From Talinum fruticosum (Eukaryota > Streptophyta > Magnoliopsida > Caryophyllales > Talinaceae): DNA of 64,000 bases. Below, piece after piece: positions 10,572 to 22,431 of the stretch. Position 1 is the stretch's first letter, and every line of letters starts with the position of its first letter. Location of the stretch: NCBI GenBank assembly GCA_021018815.1, contig JAITYX010000065.1, positions 543,001 to 607,000 of the forward strand. The letters run 5' to 3'. Under the pieces are notes generated by a model. It was not told the DNA's origin, did not search any database, and saw nothing but the letters and a program-made list of their open reading frames with translations. A program made the translations under genes and the position numbers.

Positions 10572-10592
10572 GTTAACCCCCACTTGACCGAG
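10572..10592 (-). promoter_or_regulatory. T1 polypurine tract
   Basis: The minus strand reads 'ctcggtcaagtgggggttaac' immediately before the LTR start TGTAGACACC. The same block abuts the LTR of T2 at 42437. This is the plus-strand primer of reverse transcription and proves that the left LTR is the 3' LTR. Confidence 0.85.
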
Positions 10593-11160
10593 TCTATAAA
10601 GATGAAGGTCAAAGTAGACACTAAAGGGTACCTACCTCGATTTTTATAAGGCATTATGTGATGGTTGGAATTGGTTGTAGTCAAGCCGTAACTCCAAAGT
10701 GAGACCTAAACTTTATCGTGATGCATGTGTTTTGAAGTTCGATAAAAGGATCCTAAGCTTGGCTTCATCGGAACCCGAAGCTTGGCACGTTTCGATACTA
10801 AAACTCCAATCGTCTTTTGATCCGAAGCTTGGCTAAATAATCTGCTATGCTAGGATACTTGTTAGTGCATAATTGAATTGACAATAGAGTAGTGTTTTTA
10901 CCTGAATAATTCAGTCAAAACAAACCGATAAAATTATTGTAGAAAAGTTGATTGGTAGGTCAGGAAGCTCCCACTTGCATGCATAAGAGACGAAAATCAC
11001 ATGCTCCAAGAGGACAAATTTACTCGGACTAGGGAAGTTGGCTAGGCTACAAAAGTTGTCGCCGATTGGACTCCATGGCCCATCGTGGCCGACGCTACCC
11101 AACCTTTGGCAAGCGTGGCCCCGGCGTGCGTGACCAAATTCTTTCGGTTCCCCATTAATT
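10593..11160 (-). other. T1 3' untranslated region
   Basis: No coding domain on the element's strand. It contains 'gacactaaagggtacc' and 'ccgaagcttggc' words shared with T0 and T2 at equivalent positions. The frame at 10911-11102 (minus) shows no domain features. Confidence 0.6.
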
Positions 11161-11203
11161 ATTTGGCCCTTGCTTTACATGCTTGGATGTCTTGACCGGG
11201 TTG

Positions 11204-11214
11204 CCTATAGAAGG
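11204..11214 (+). promoter_or_regulatory. TATA-like box upstream of antisense PMD gene (T1)
   Basis: 'cctatagaagg' lies about 130 bp before the first ATG. T2 has 'cctataatagg' at 42984-42994, about 150 bp before its ATG, and both are followed by 'catttttgcacac'-like sequence ('tcattttgcacac' in each). Conservation of the box and the block below it suggests a core promoter firing antisense to gag-pol. Transcription itself is not shown. Confidence 0.45.
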
Positions 11215-11337
11215 GGTGCATGGTGTGTTTCATTTTGCACACCATCTCTTCATCTTGCTCTTGTTCTCTTCTTGTATTTCTTTGCTTTACTTCTTCTTGA
11301 GAGCTAGTTGGTTCTCAAGAATTCCTTCTTTTAAACA

Positions 11338-13862
11338 ATGCCTAGGAGAAAGGCTCATCCTGTGGGGAGAACTAGAGCTGAGAGTGTTACTCAAGACTCC
11401 TTCCTCGAGTGTGAATGGCTTCTGCAAAATGAATGGGATCCAAGTGATCTTCTCTTCGGTAAGCTAATTGGCTTAAACCTCTTCATTTGCTCACTTAGAG
11501 TAAAGTTCTAACCAAAATCTTATTGGATTTTATCTTGTAGAAAGGCTCAATTCGAAGCAGTGGAGTCATCCCAAAGTTTATGGAGACTAGCGAGAGGATG
11601 CACTTTCTCTTGAGAACGTCATGTATAATTTTGGGTTTGGGCCTCTCTTCATCACTTTGGGCCATCTCATTGATAGGAGAGAGGGGGATCCTATTAGAGC
11701 CATCAGTGAGCGATTTTGGGATACCACCAACACGTTCCACCTTCCATTTGTTGAGATGACAATAACTATTTTTAATTTCGCTGTTTTATCGATTTAGGTT
11801 TTTTGGGGAACCTTTACCTTATGACTGAAATTTGTCCGAAAACGGTGATTACCTCGGTCACCTCTTTGGTCCCATAAACGACAAATTTCCTCATAATAAT
11901 CACTTCAAATATGCAATTCTTTGTGAGGCTTTTGAGGATGAAGCTTTCCGGCCGTAACTTTCTCATCAATAATAAGTGAGAGTCATGCTTGCCCTTCTCT
12001 TAAGCATGGTCCTCTTTTCGGATCAGGCTGCCAAGGTTCACGTTCACTATTTGGTGAACCTAGTGGATCTTGATAGAATAAATGAACTCAATTGGGTTAC
12101 ACCTTCGTATACTTGCCTCATTAGGGGTCTTCGTGCCGGTGTGCGGCATACAAGGCTAGAACTGGATTCTACCAACTACCTTCGTCTAAACGGCTTATGG
12201 AAGATCATTGAGGCGTGCTCAAATTTTCCTTTCTTCAATATTCACTTTTTATCTTTTGTGGATAAAAAGCTTTACTTGACTTGTTTAAAATGTAGCCGTG
12301 GCTATATGAATATTTTCCACATCTCTCTCCCGGCTCAATGAATTGGCTCGTGTTCCTGGCGTCCATGTCATGGGCTAGAATAAATCTTGAGCAAAATAAA
12401 ATACATGAGATAGGCTTTTTGAGGTCAGCCGTTAACCGCATTTACTCAGTATGTTACTTTTACTCTCAAACTTTGCTCCAAAATAAGCATAAACGAGCTT
12501 TCCAAGATACTTTTAGCATTCTAGTCATGCCCACAGCCTGTACCACTGCCTGTGGGGCCACCCATGGTTCTGTCCAGCCCCTTATATCCACAATTTTTGT
12601 CCATTTTCTTGTTGTTTTTCATACTTGCTTGTTGATTTCTTGATAATTATTGTATGTAGGCCCACTTCCATCCTTAGGCCAAACTCCAACTTCCACAAAA
12701 TGTCTTTGTGGCCTATTAATTGAGTGAAAGAAGGATCTTGTTTGAAGGTCCTTTTGGATTTTGTTGGTATCTTGGGGAGAGGGTTACTCCTCAAATTCGT
12801 GTTAACACATGGCATCCATTTGTTTCGGTCGATCCTCTTTCGACCATGTTCTATTTTCGTTCTCTTTCTTTGGTTGAGCAAGCGACGGTCATGGTGGGGT
12901 ATCCATTTACCTTACTCTTGAATTTCCATACCTCCTATGCACATCATGCACCTTACATCATGACTCAACTAGTAAGTGCTCAACTTCTCTCTTATAACGT
13001 TGGATTTCTTGTATGGAATTCAAACATCATCTTTCTTTTGTAGCTTACTCCTACGGATATTCACATTCCGAGTCTCAACGTGGATGTTACTATGCCTGGG
13101 GACCTCCTCGTTTCCTCACGATTCCTGAAATTCTGGAAGAGGAATGTGTTGGGCATCCCTTTCTTACAAATTGGTGAGGGGTAACAGTTATGTGCTCTTT
13201 TACTTTTAGTGGTGTGCCAAAAGCATTTGTCTCGTTGATAACACCGACTAAACTTTACGAGTACGATCGGGAGCGAGTCTAGAACTATATATATCAGATT
13301 TCGATCGGTTCTTCGGGGAATCCAAAATTTATTTACCAATCGATCTTTCTCTACTTCTCAAGTAAGTTCTGAATTAGTGTAGTGCTAAATTCTTTAAGCT
13401 TTTAGTGATTTGCTAATCCTTCCTTGACCTTGTAGAATCACCGATCAAGAGCTACTCCTTGCAATAGTCTTCCTGGTGCGCCCGAGATATCATCCCAAAC
13501 TTATAAACAACAAATGCCTTCTAGTAACAATGCTAGACAAGGCTTGTCATGGCGTTGTTCGCAGCGTACTCATCATAAGAGTGCGTCCGAGGCAGGACCT
13601 AGCGCTTCGGGCCTAGTACCTCCGAGTGCGGGACAAGGTTTCTCCGAGGAGAGCTTGAACATCTTAACTTTGAAAGCGTTTGATCGACAAGGGAACCCAC
13701 TTTACTTCTCTCGGTCTTCTTATAGCAGACCATCACATGGAGCTTCTTAGTCTTGGGACCAAGGAGGTGGTTCGTACCGAGGGTGATAAAGGTGGCAGAT
13801 TCTCTACGTCCGTCGTGGAGGACTTCGAGAATTATATCTTTGATGATGACTCTACTCGGTGA
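11338..13862 (+). pseudogene. Plant mobile domain (PMD) gene in antisense inside T1
   Basis: A multi-exon gene on the strand opposite to gag-pol. Exon 1 (11338-11458, MPRRKAHPVGRTRAES...) ends at gtaag. Exon 2 starts after 'tcttgtag' (11541) and keeps the reading phase. It carries ISERFWDTTNTFHLPF with EMTIT, then GEPLPYD, then LFSDQAAKVHVHYLV and LDRINELNW, all PMD hallmarks. Exon 3 starts at 12296 with PWLYEYFPHLSPGS. Exon 4 (about 12661-12971) has WYLGERVTPQ and a gtaagt donor. Exon 5 starts at 13044 and the last at 13435, ending in a Ser-rich tail. Defects seen: a TAG near 11591, a TAG near 11796, a frame slip near 11805, a TGA near 11826, and donor GT changed to GC near 12215. PMD proteins such as Arabidopsis MAIN/MAIL1 are nuclear and act in transposon silencing and gene expression; PMD copies in Ty3/gypsy elements are known. 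The role here is unknown. Confidence 0.75.
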
Positions 13863-14320
13863 TGTGTAGATGATTCCTTGCTGCTTTCACTAGTGCTGAT
13901 TAATGGACCTTTTGTAGGGTGATTGTTTATATATTATTTTTGTAATGAAGACTCTTATGCAATGAGATGAAATGTAAGACTCGATTCTAAAAGTGCATTC
14001 TTTTATTTAATATGATGCACAAAACTTAGGAAAAATAACAAAGACAAAAGGAAAAAAAAAGGGCACTAGCCCTCATTCCCCCAAAAGAAAATAATAAAAA
14101 GAAAATTAAGAAATCTGAAGTGCATAGTCAAAGTAATATGTGCTCCATAGGCTGGGACGAGAAACAAAAATAACCAAGGACTATTCAAGCCCGGAAAGAA
14201 AACACGAAATAGGCCAGGCCCAAGGTAAGGCCGGTGTCGGCCTTGTACAAGTCCCACAAGGATCGTATCGCCTCGTTGTTCTAATCATAATAGGATACGA
14301 ACAACTCCAGAAAAAACACC

Positions 14321-14328
14321 TATAAATA
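14321..14328 (+). promoter_or_regulatory. TATA box upstream of second antisense gene (T1)
   Basis: 'cctataaatatg' stands 92 bp before the ATG at 14413, in an otherwise ordinary AT context, and would place a start site near 14350 with a leader of about 60 bases. It matches the plant consensus TATAAATA exactly. Direction is opposite to gag-pol. Confidence 0.5.
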
Positions 14329-14412
14329 TGATCGCTCGTCACAACAAGAAATACGCACAAAAGCCTTCACGTAGCTGCAAAATATCCTCCTCTTACGACC
14401 ACACATATAACC

Positions 14413-15997
14413 ATGGATTTCATGACCGAATTAACCCGGTGGATGCATGAGATGAGTAACATGGATAGGTCGGGGTTAACCAATTATGGGCTTAATGTCC
14501 TCTTTAGCATTTGCTAGGTGAAAATTTATTGGCCTTTACGAAGGGTCTGCTATAACTTATTGGGATCACCATCACCATGTCTTTAGGTTCGGGGATAAGG
14601 AACTCGTGTTCCTTGCCCGAAGAGTTTAATGCCATACTAGGCGGTTTTAGGCGAAGAAAACCATACATTCCCAAATCCACAAAAAATCTCCATGAAAAAT
14701 ACCAATATCTTCTAAAATTGAATAAAAAGCATCTAGGGTGGATCCTCATTGGGAATCGGGTTAGCTTAACCAATCGATAAAGCATTATCGCAACGTGTAT
14801 ACTTATGCTAAGTCCATCATTATCCCGAGACGGCGGGCCATAATGAGTTGCCTAATAGGGGATTCCTACTAGTAGGGGTTACGAGGACTTGGCACCAGCG
14901 TCTCTGCTAAGCCTGGTGAAACAATTGGAGGATTACTATTCCCTAACTCTAATAATAGTTGTTGAACCGATCATTGGCTTAGACCGAGTTGGAGTCAATG
15001 CCGAACAGAATTTTTGTGGCAGCCCCTGTTATTCCAGGTAAGCACTAAAACAAACGAAAGCAAACAATGGTAAACCGGGCACCGACATCGACCATAAGGC
15101 GGCGGTCCGACGCGAGCCGTAGGCCGAGGTGCCTTCGGCTTGTACGGAAAAAAACCTAACTTTCGTCCTTGCTTCGCCGACCATGTAGGACACTAATTTC
15201 CGATTTTGTATCCGTGGTGTGTAGATTTGGCTAATGGATAATTTAAAACTCATTAAAGCTCCTCCTAGCTTGGACACGTACTGGCAAGTCACTTACGCTA
15301 GTGTAAATGAATATCGAGTGGTAGTTGTTCGTTTTATTTCCTTATGGGAGAAATATCTCAAAAATCATAGCAATGACCCATTATGGTATATTAAGCATTG
15401 GAAGGTATCCCAATTCAAAACACATTCCGCACAACATCTATAATTCGTCCGTTGGGCCTTAAGAAGATCACTTATTACTTTCCAAGTCGTGTGGTGCGGC
15501 AAATGGGTAGAGAACAAGTAATATTGTTACTTGGATAGCATCTCGCCCTGCTAGTTTTGACTTATTTAGAGGACACGGTAGCTTTAGACGAATTGGGTCA
15601 TGGCCCGAGTACTAGAGAGGTCTACCGAAACTGTTGACTCCTACGACTTTGCCGACACCTAAGGGGAGTTGCAAATATTGTTGTTTCTCCCTATTACCTA
15701 GAGTGGATAATAGAGGTCGACCCCAAGCAATGAAAAGCACTAAGTCTTAGAGAGCTAAACCCCGAGGAAGTCATTCCTACTACTGCTCCTCTACAAATTC
15801 GTTAAATAAACCCTCGGATGGCTGCACGTGCTCGTCAAAAGGAAACCAAAGTTAAAGACAACGAAGAAAGGAGAGACCGACGAATCCAAGACCTAAAGGA
15901 ACGCACCCGAGATGAGGAAGTTGAGTCTAATGATCCTAAAGGAAAGAAAGTGAAAATAGAGAATGACTCAAATTCTCGGGAATTTGTGATAGAGTAA
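14413..15997 (+). pseudogene. Second antisense gene of T1, DUF7745-like
   Basis: Opens with MDFMTELTRWMHEMSNMD at 14413. After a break the + strand gives ENLLAFTKG, SAITYWDHHHHVFRFGDKEL (14545-14605) and LPEEFNAILGGF. This is the 'W(D)...hhvFrFGd.El.pl.EEf..ilG' core that I associate with DUF7745 proteins of plant mobile elements. Further pieces are IIGLDRVGVNAEQ, then PLWYIKHWKVSQF, then RVVRQMGREQV around 15480-15515. The last frame (15818-15997) is strongly charged, with RRDRRIQDLKERTRDEE and KGKKVK, and looks like a helical tail with a possible nuclear signal. Several frameshifts or unrecognised introns separate the pieces, so exon limits are not firm. It is convergent with pol and starts about 550 bp after the PMD gene on the same strand. 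Function unknown. Confidence 0.55.
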
Positions 15998-16400
15998 AAA
16001 GAGGATTAGTTTTGCCTCCTTAGAATAGTGTTTATTGTTATTTTACAAGTAGTGCACTTACAATTAAATTCCTTTTATTAGCTATGTAATCGTGTAAGTA
16101 GGGGCTTACCTTTATTTAATAAAAGTAAATATTATGCTATACTTTTCATATTTTTATCGCTCACTTAGAGGTAGCATAATAATAGTAAAGAAAATCAATA
16201 TACATATTGGACCGTCTAATTGGACTGTCCAACAAATTAACCGGACAAAGAAAACCAGGAGAAAGAAAAACCATGGCCCGGCTAGTCCACCGTTGACCGC
16301 GTGGTGGTCGGCGCTCGCCTTGGCCCAAACCTAGTTTGACTGGGCTCAGCCTACTATCTAGGGGTATGTTAGACGTAGTACTTCTTCAACCGATCCAGAT
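15998..16400. other. Spacer between antisense gene and integrase end
   Basis: 'aggggcttacctttatttaataaaag' straddles 16100-16130 and may hold 3'-end signals for either strand. I see no coding signal. The frame at 16134-16334 has no domain features. Confidence 0.4.
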
Positions 16401-17640
16401 TGGTATATTGAAAAATCTCTTCTCCTTCTAAATTAGTTAATTTTACTGCTTCGTCGGGTAAAATCTGATTAAGTACAAATGGGCTCCGCTAGTTGGGGTT
16501 AAATTTCCCTCGTCGATCTTGAATTGGAGCTCTAACCTCTCTAAGGACTAGATCCCTAATTTGCAAGTTGCGAGGCTTAACCTTCTTATTGAATGCCCTT
16601 GATATACAAGCATGGTGTATTTGGACATTAAGCGGGCGTTGAGGCACCACTCATCCAACAACACTAGTTCCTCATAACGTGCTTTAGCCCATTCAGCTTC
16701 CAGAATCTAGCTCTCAGCAATTATCCTTAACGAAGGAATGACAATCTCAATAACAAGGACTACTTCCATGCCATAGACTAGAGATAGGAAATTGCTCTAG
16801 TGGAGGACCTAATGGAATTTCTATAACCCCACAAAGTGAAAGGTAATTTATCTCATCGATCTTTGTAAGTGACTGCCATTTTCTCCACTATTCTCTCGAT
16901 GTTCTTATTAGTGGCTTCAACTTTTCTATTGGTTTGAGGGCGATATGGAGAAGATTTGTGATGCTTGGATTTTATACTTATCTAATAAATCTACTACTTC
17001 CTTTTTGAAATGACTACCTTGGTCACTTTTAAGCTCGTGGGACACCCCATAATGACGAGATAATATTTACGGTGATGAATTTGGCTACCTGTTTCAACAT
17101 CAAGGTTGTATGGGAAGTTGCTTCTACCCATTTCATGAAGTAGTCGATTGCTACTAACACAAATTCGTGACCACTTGTTCCCTTAGGAGTCAACTTGCCA
17201 ATAATATATATTCCCCAAACTGAAAACAGCCAAGGTAAGCATAATGTAGTGAGAAATGATAGAGGTTGGTGTTGTAAGTTTACATACACTCGACATTTAT
17301 GGTACCTTCTAACAAAGTCGTGACAATTCAAACTGCCATGGTTGACCAATAATAGCCAAGTCTCCGAACCTTCCGGACCAACATTCTACTGTTTATATGA
17401 GGTCCACATTCTCCTCCATAAATCTCTTCTATGATGCATTTTGCTTCATGTTGTTTGACACAAAGTAAGCTGATCCCGGAATCGGTTTTCTTAAACAATT
17501 GTCCTTGATTGAGGAAAAATTAGGTAGCCAACATCTTGATGGCTCGTTGGGCTCTAGGTGTGGAATCCAACGGATATTCCTGCTTATCCAAATACTGATA
17601 AATATTATGATACCAATTGGTATGGTCGGTATCGAGATAC
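16401..17640 (-). pseudogene. pol: Tat integrase remnant (T1)
   Basis: Read on the minus strand, the N-terminal zinc-binding part (RMLVRKVRRLGYYW, then YHKCRVYVN) at 17280-17420 is followed by the catalytic core with PWLFSVWGIYIIGKLTP, GHEFVLVAIDYFMKWVEATS and KFITVNIISS (17029-17250). The first catalytic aspartate position (WGmDviG in relatives) is Y in WGIYIIG. Downstream C-terminal pieces around 16500-16900 are heavily decayed. The integrase would join the cDNA into chromosomes. Multiple stops make it inactive. Confidence 0.75.
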
Positions 17641-17642
17641 TT

Positions 17643-18150
17643 CTAAGGCGCAGACCTATGCAGGCGACTCAGTCGCTCGATGTGAACAGGCATTGAGTGA
17701 ATGCCAATAGGAATATTAATCATGGATTCTAACTTAGCTAGTGTATCCGCAAATTGTTTATCATCCCTAGGAAGGTAAGTGAATGAAATATTCTCAAAGT
17801 GTTTAGATAGTTCTTTCAAATATGCTTGGTAGGGTGTCGGGATCGCATTACGTACCTTCCACCTTTGTGAAATTTGGTTGATGATCATACTAGAATCACC
17901 GAAAACCATGATGATCTTGACCGTGATCTCTATTGCACGTTCAAGTCCTATGATACAAGCTTCGTACTCTATAGCATTATTAGTGACCTCGAAGTCTAGC
18001 TTGACTTAAATGGGAGTATGTGCTCCCTCCAGGTGAGACTAAAAGAATCCTTGCTCCAAAGCCATTCCGATTGGAAGCGCCATTAAAGTACATTGTCCAA
18101 ACGTCAACCTCTACTTGTAGAATATCTTCATATGGAAAATCAAGATGTTC
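17643..18150 (-). pseudogene. pol: Second (archaeal-type) RNase H of Tat element (T1)
   Basis: Minus-strand pieces WTMYFNGASNRNGFGARI and LLVSPGG (about 18030-18105) and VFGDSSMIINQISQRW, then YQAYLKELSKHFENISF, then YLPRDDKQFADTLAKLESM (17710-17900) match the aRNase H that follows the ordinary RNase H only in Tat/Ogre-type elements. The catalytic aspartate in YFDGA is asparagine here, a change explained by one transition. This domain is the main evidence for the Tat assignment. Confidence 0.8.
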
Positions 18151-18160
18151 GGGTTGCGAT

Positions 18161-18771
18161 TCAGGCACGACTAAATCTGTGAAGAATTTCGATACTACTG
18201 TTCCTTTGATCGCTTTTGTGGGACGAACTTGAGTTCGAATTCGATAGCATGACACTCCATAGAGCTATCCTACTACCGATTGTCGGTTGCTCAAGTATGT
18301 AGTTAATAGGATTCATGGGTGTCACCACATGTATCCTGTGGGTTAACATATAGTGTCCGAGCTTCTTAGTAACCCAAACTAAAGCCAAAGATGTCTTCTC
18401 TAACGGTGTATATCTAGTCTCATAGTCCGGGAACTTTTTACTAAGATAGTACATCACGTGTTCTTCTTTTACGTCTTACGAGCTAACATGGCTCCCATAG
18501 TTGTTTCTATTATAGTAAGATAAAAAGCAAAGGTTTCCCTAATTGGATAGGAACTAACACCTGGAGGATTAGCTAGGTATTCTTTAACCTTCTCGAATGC
18601 TTGTTGGCACTCCATATCTCAAATGGGCTCAAATCCTTTCTTTAACTTGTTGAAAATAGGTTCACAAACCATAGTCGGTTTTGATATCAAATAACTAATG
18701 TACTGCAAACGTCCTAAGAATCCTCTTATCTCCTTCTCTATACTTGGCAAAGGGATTTCCTTAATAGCCTT
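18161..18771 (-). pseudogene. pol: Tat RT connection and RNase H (T1), left of C1
   Basis: From the C1 junction leftward the minus strand reads KAIKEIPLPSIEKEIRGFLG, then RLQYISYLISKPTM (RT thumb/connection), FAFYLTIIETTMGAMLA and YYLSKKFPDYETRYTPLEKT with SLALVWVTKKLGHYML (RNase H). The segment continues the RT of 29635-29940, where the frame breaks at KIKA; bases 18767-18771 are the C1 target duplication. RNase H removes RNA from the hybrid. Frame breaks near 18240 and 18470. Confidence 0.8.
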
Positions 18772-20235
18772 TGAAGGTTTGCTCTTGGAGAGACTAAGTC
18801 ACCCTAGAGGGGGATGAATAGGGTGATGGGGAAATTTAAACCAGTAATTGAAGAATAAAACTAGACATAACTCCGAGGACAGTCTCGGTTTCGATTGAAC
18901 TCGGAAAAGTACTAACTCAGAAAAATTACGTGGAAACCCTCCCGGGGTAGAAAACCACGATCGGTGCTAATCCAAGTACCAAGTCAAATCCACTATTTTC
19001 AATCCACAAAATACAGTAGAGAGACTCAACTAGAATTGGTCCCTTAGACAATTCCTTACAAGATTTTCCTAAACTTAGAAATTCTCTTATCCGATCTAGT
19101 ACTTCTTAACCGAGGTAACCTTTACGGTTAGGGACAACTAAGCTGAGTTAACCCTTTCAGCTCAGTCAAGGGACCTTACTTAGAAAGTAAGAATGAATGT
19201 TTGTAATAGATTACAAGACCTTACAACTCGGAAAGATGTTAAATATAGAGTTGGAGTTGTAAGTAGAAGATTAAGTATGAAATACAATGACTTTTGCTTA
19301 AGTGCGTGTATTGACAGTTGATTCAGCAATCTTCAAGTCTTGAGTGTTGGATAACTAAGCGAGATAAGCCATTGTGACTATCTTCCGACTGGAAGTTCTT
19401 TGTGACCGTTGCAATGGTTTTTTGAGTCACTCGGAAAATGTCCATTGAGGTGTGAACGTTGGGCAACGGCTCTTAACTCCTTCGAAAGTCCCAATCCACT
19501 GGTGGTGTCCGAAAAGTAGGGTGGAAACCATCGTTGAGCTTAGCGTTCTAGATTTCCAATTTTGGCAACAGATAACCCCGACACGGTGTTTGATCTTCGG
19601 TAAGAGGTAGAAAAAGCCTTGTCTGTTGTTGATTTGACATCTTGAAGCTCGGTTACTTTTGTATTTCAAAAATAGGATAGCCTTGTTTTAATAACCTACA
19701 AAAGTAAATCAATTTGGTTCTCAAAGTATAAAATACTTTGGTCCAAGATTAGACACGAGATAATAATTTAATTAAGATAATTAAGTGCATAAGTATCCGA
19801 GTCCTAAAAGAGTGGAATTTTCCGAGTCTAATATCCATTACGGTTAAATTCCATCCGAGTCGAGTCTAGAAGTAAGGCAAGTCGGATAAAGAACATCGGA
19901 GTAGAAAGACTTCATCTAGAATGCTAATGTTTAAACCAAGCATGCAGACTTAAAAAGTTGAATTAACACAATAATTCAATCAAACTTAGATCATGAAGTC
20001 GGACTCGAGTTTATACACATTACGAGTGAGTGTTTGAACATGCAATATACCCGAGTGTTGTCTTAGTGACTCGGAAGCGTGTGTGAGCAGATTGTGCTTT
20101 TCCGAGTCAATCGGAATCAAGTGAGAACATATGCGATAGTTTCGTAGCACTCGGAAAAGATTCTATATCACTCATACAAGCTTCTAAGGCATAGAATGAC
20201 TTTTAATCAAAACCTTATAAGAGATGAAGTCTTCA
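18772..20235 (-). mobile_element. C1 3' LTR
   Basis: 1464 bp. Compared with the 5' LTR it lacks about 55 bp near its right end (between two 'agtctt' words) and the short 'agcttctatttataaat' block that holds the TATA box in the partner, seen as 'gagtgttggataac' at 19346 versus 'gagtgttagcttc' at 28671. Confidence 0.85.
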
Positions 20236-20251
20236 ATCTCCCTTTTTGATG
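20236..20251 (-). promoter_or_regulatory. C1 polypurine tract
   Basis: The minus strand 'catcaaaaagggagat' abuts the LTR start TGAAGACTT. C2 has the homologous 'catcaaaacggggagat' at 9411. Confidence 0.75.
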
Positions 20252-20599
20252 AAAGGCATTCCATACTTAGACAGAAACTTTGTTAGTGATATAGATCCGG
20301 TTTTTCATCATTTCTCAAAGGATAACTCGGAAAAACATGATAGAATTGTGTGGAGTAAATACGATCAATGAAACATATTATATCGAGCAAATAGGCTGAG
20401 ATTGCATAAAAAGAGCTAAAGTATAAGAGCAAAGAGATAACCGAGTATCGGAGCAATGATAGACAGAGTTGTCGAATCGGAGCAAAGAAAAATTACCGAG
20501 CAAGAAATTAAAACTCAAAGATAATAAACTCGAAATAATTACTTTAAGTAGTAAACTCGAAATATTTGCAACTCGGAAGGCATTAAACATGATATAGCA

Positions 20600-22431
20600 G
20601 GATTATTAATGAAATTTCATTATAATTTAAACTAAAAAAGTTTACACGTAAGAGGGTGAGAGAAACTCCCCTAAACAAGACAACAAATTTTTCTAATTAT
20701 TCTCTCCCTTGCCTTTCAGCAAAAACAAAAAGAGGAAGAATGTATCAAGTAGATACAGATTTGATGTCCGCACAAAAAAAAAATATTGTACAACGAGAAA
20801 AAAAAATTTTAAGATGGAGGAGAGGGAGCAATCCGAGTCGAGGTTGGTGGACGAGTAGTGCGCCTTTGCTGATAGGATTTGGAAGATATAGACGAGCGAG
20901 GCGGGGGCGATGATCGGGATCTTTGGAATAGCTTTAGCTCTAAGTGGCCGACCCGGAACTAGGTCGTTTAGAGGCTCATCCTTCCGGAACTCGGCTGATG
21001 GAGGGTGTGCTCAGGCCGATCGGTTGCCGACCGACCATGGTCGGTAGGGTCTTCGACCCACTCGGACTCACTGTATGAGTTGATCATTTTCGGTTGAGGT
21101 TTTCGAGCACCTTGGCCCTCTGTTGTTACTACTTGCTTGTTCTTCTTCCTTCTCCCCTTGCTCACTGGAGCTGCCTTATCCGCGAGCTCCATTTCTTCTT
21201 CGTCTTATTCTCCTTCATCTCCCCCTTCAAAGGAGGACTTGGCTGGACTCGAGGATTCTTCATATTTATCTCGAGTCCACCGGATCCTGAGCTGCCTTGG
21301 AGCGTCATTCTCGAAGGAGCTCAATCAGGTCCCTTTACTCCTTAACCAGTGCCTTCATCTCGAGAAGCACGTCTTGCTCTGCTCCGGGATTTGGGATTGG
21401 GTTGTTTTCTCGGTTAATGGTCATATACTCGAAGGACAGTTTTGAATGATCGGAGGGTGTCCTTGAATTAAGTGGACACCGAGGAGAGCTTGTCCATGAT
21501 AATAGAGGACAAGGCGGAAGAAAGAATCTAAGAAACACCACCAGGTGGAGGCACCACCAGGTGGAGGAGGTAGAGAAAGAGTGGGCTGAGTCCGAGTCCG
21601 AGAAGGAGAAGGGGCCTCGGTTTTGAGCTATGGACCCGGACACCCGGTTGGGTCTCCCGGTATCCATACCCAAGGAGTTCCTTTTTGCCAACGATAATGG
21701 CAACCTCGAAACCGCGTTAGGATTTGAGGGAAGCGGAACTTTGAATTATTTGAAGATGAGGGTGAAAAGAGCCCCGAAAGGAAGTGGGGTGTTCTTCTTG
21801 TTCGACTCGAGTAAGGACAGTCGCCATTTGCTCGACTATTGTGGGAAAGAGGTCTACTTCGTATCCGTCGCGGATGTCGTACAAAGCTTTTAGATCCTTG
21901 GAGTTAGGGTTCTCCTTGCTAGAGTGCTCGTGAGAAGAAAGTTCTCATCAGCAGAAAGTAAAGAAGGCAAGCTTCGATTTGAGTTGGGTCACGAGAAGTT
22001 TTCGCGTGACCCAAGGAATTCTTTAGCGTACTTCTCAAAGAAGTCATCCGGAACCTTGTTGAAAGGTATGGGGTTACTGTTCAAGAACATAGAAGAGACT
22101 TTAAAGAGGCGATGGAGTAGAGAGGTGTTGATGCGAACGATTATGTTTTGAACTCTTGAGGTGAGAATACCCTCGAGCTAGAGAGATTGGAATAGAACTC
22201 GAAACGAGTTCCGGGTCAATGAAGTCGCTGAAACAGATGGAAATTGTAAACCCTTGTTGATTTGATATGGGCCAACCACTAGAACTTTGTGATCGGGAAG
22301 AATTTGTCATCCAACGTTAGGTGTTGGGTGACAAGAGGTTTGGAAGGAGTGGAGGGGCCTTCTTGGCTTTTAGTACGAGGTTTCTTGGTGGCTGAACCAA
22401 GAAAATCAGAGTGGGAACCTCTTTTCACCAT
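20600..22431 (-). pseudogene. Extra (env-like position) ORF of C1
   Basis: Begins with MVKRGSHSDFLGSATKKPRT at 22431 and continues through LDDKFFPITKF. Broken pieces then include FEFYSNLS and, at 21335-21703, SFSDSDSAHSFSTSS. A lysine/acid-rich tail at 20968-21192 has KGRRKKNKQ and SYSESEW. C2 has the counterpart at 36720-38535 with MPKRG, LDDKFF and a Lys-rich tail, so both copies carried the same gene. SIRE elements are known for an ORF between RNase H and the 3' LTR, sometimes called env-like. I see no clear signal peptide or membrane span, and the '(E)FY.NL' segment is more like plant transposon-associated domains. Function unknown. Confidence 0.5.

Noticed and set aside
11495..11740. Minus-strand frame in T1 3' region as a Tat ORF
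   Set aside because: Exact antisense shadow of PMD exon 2, whose + strand motifs and phase are clear.
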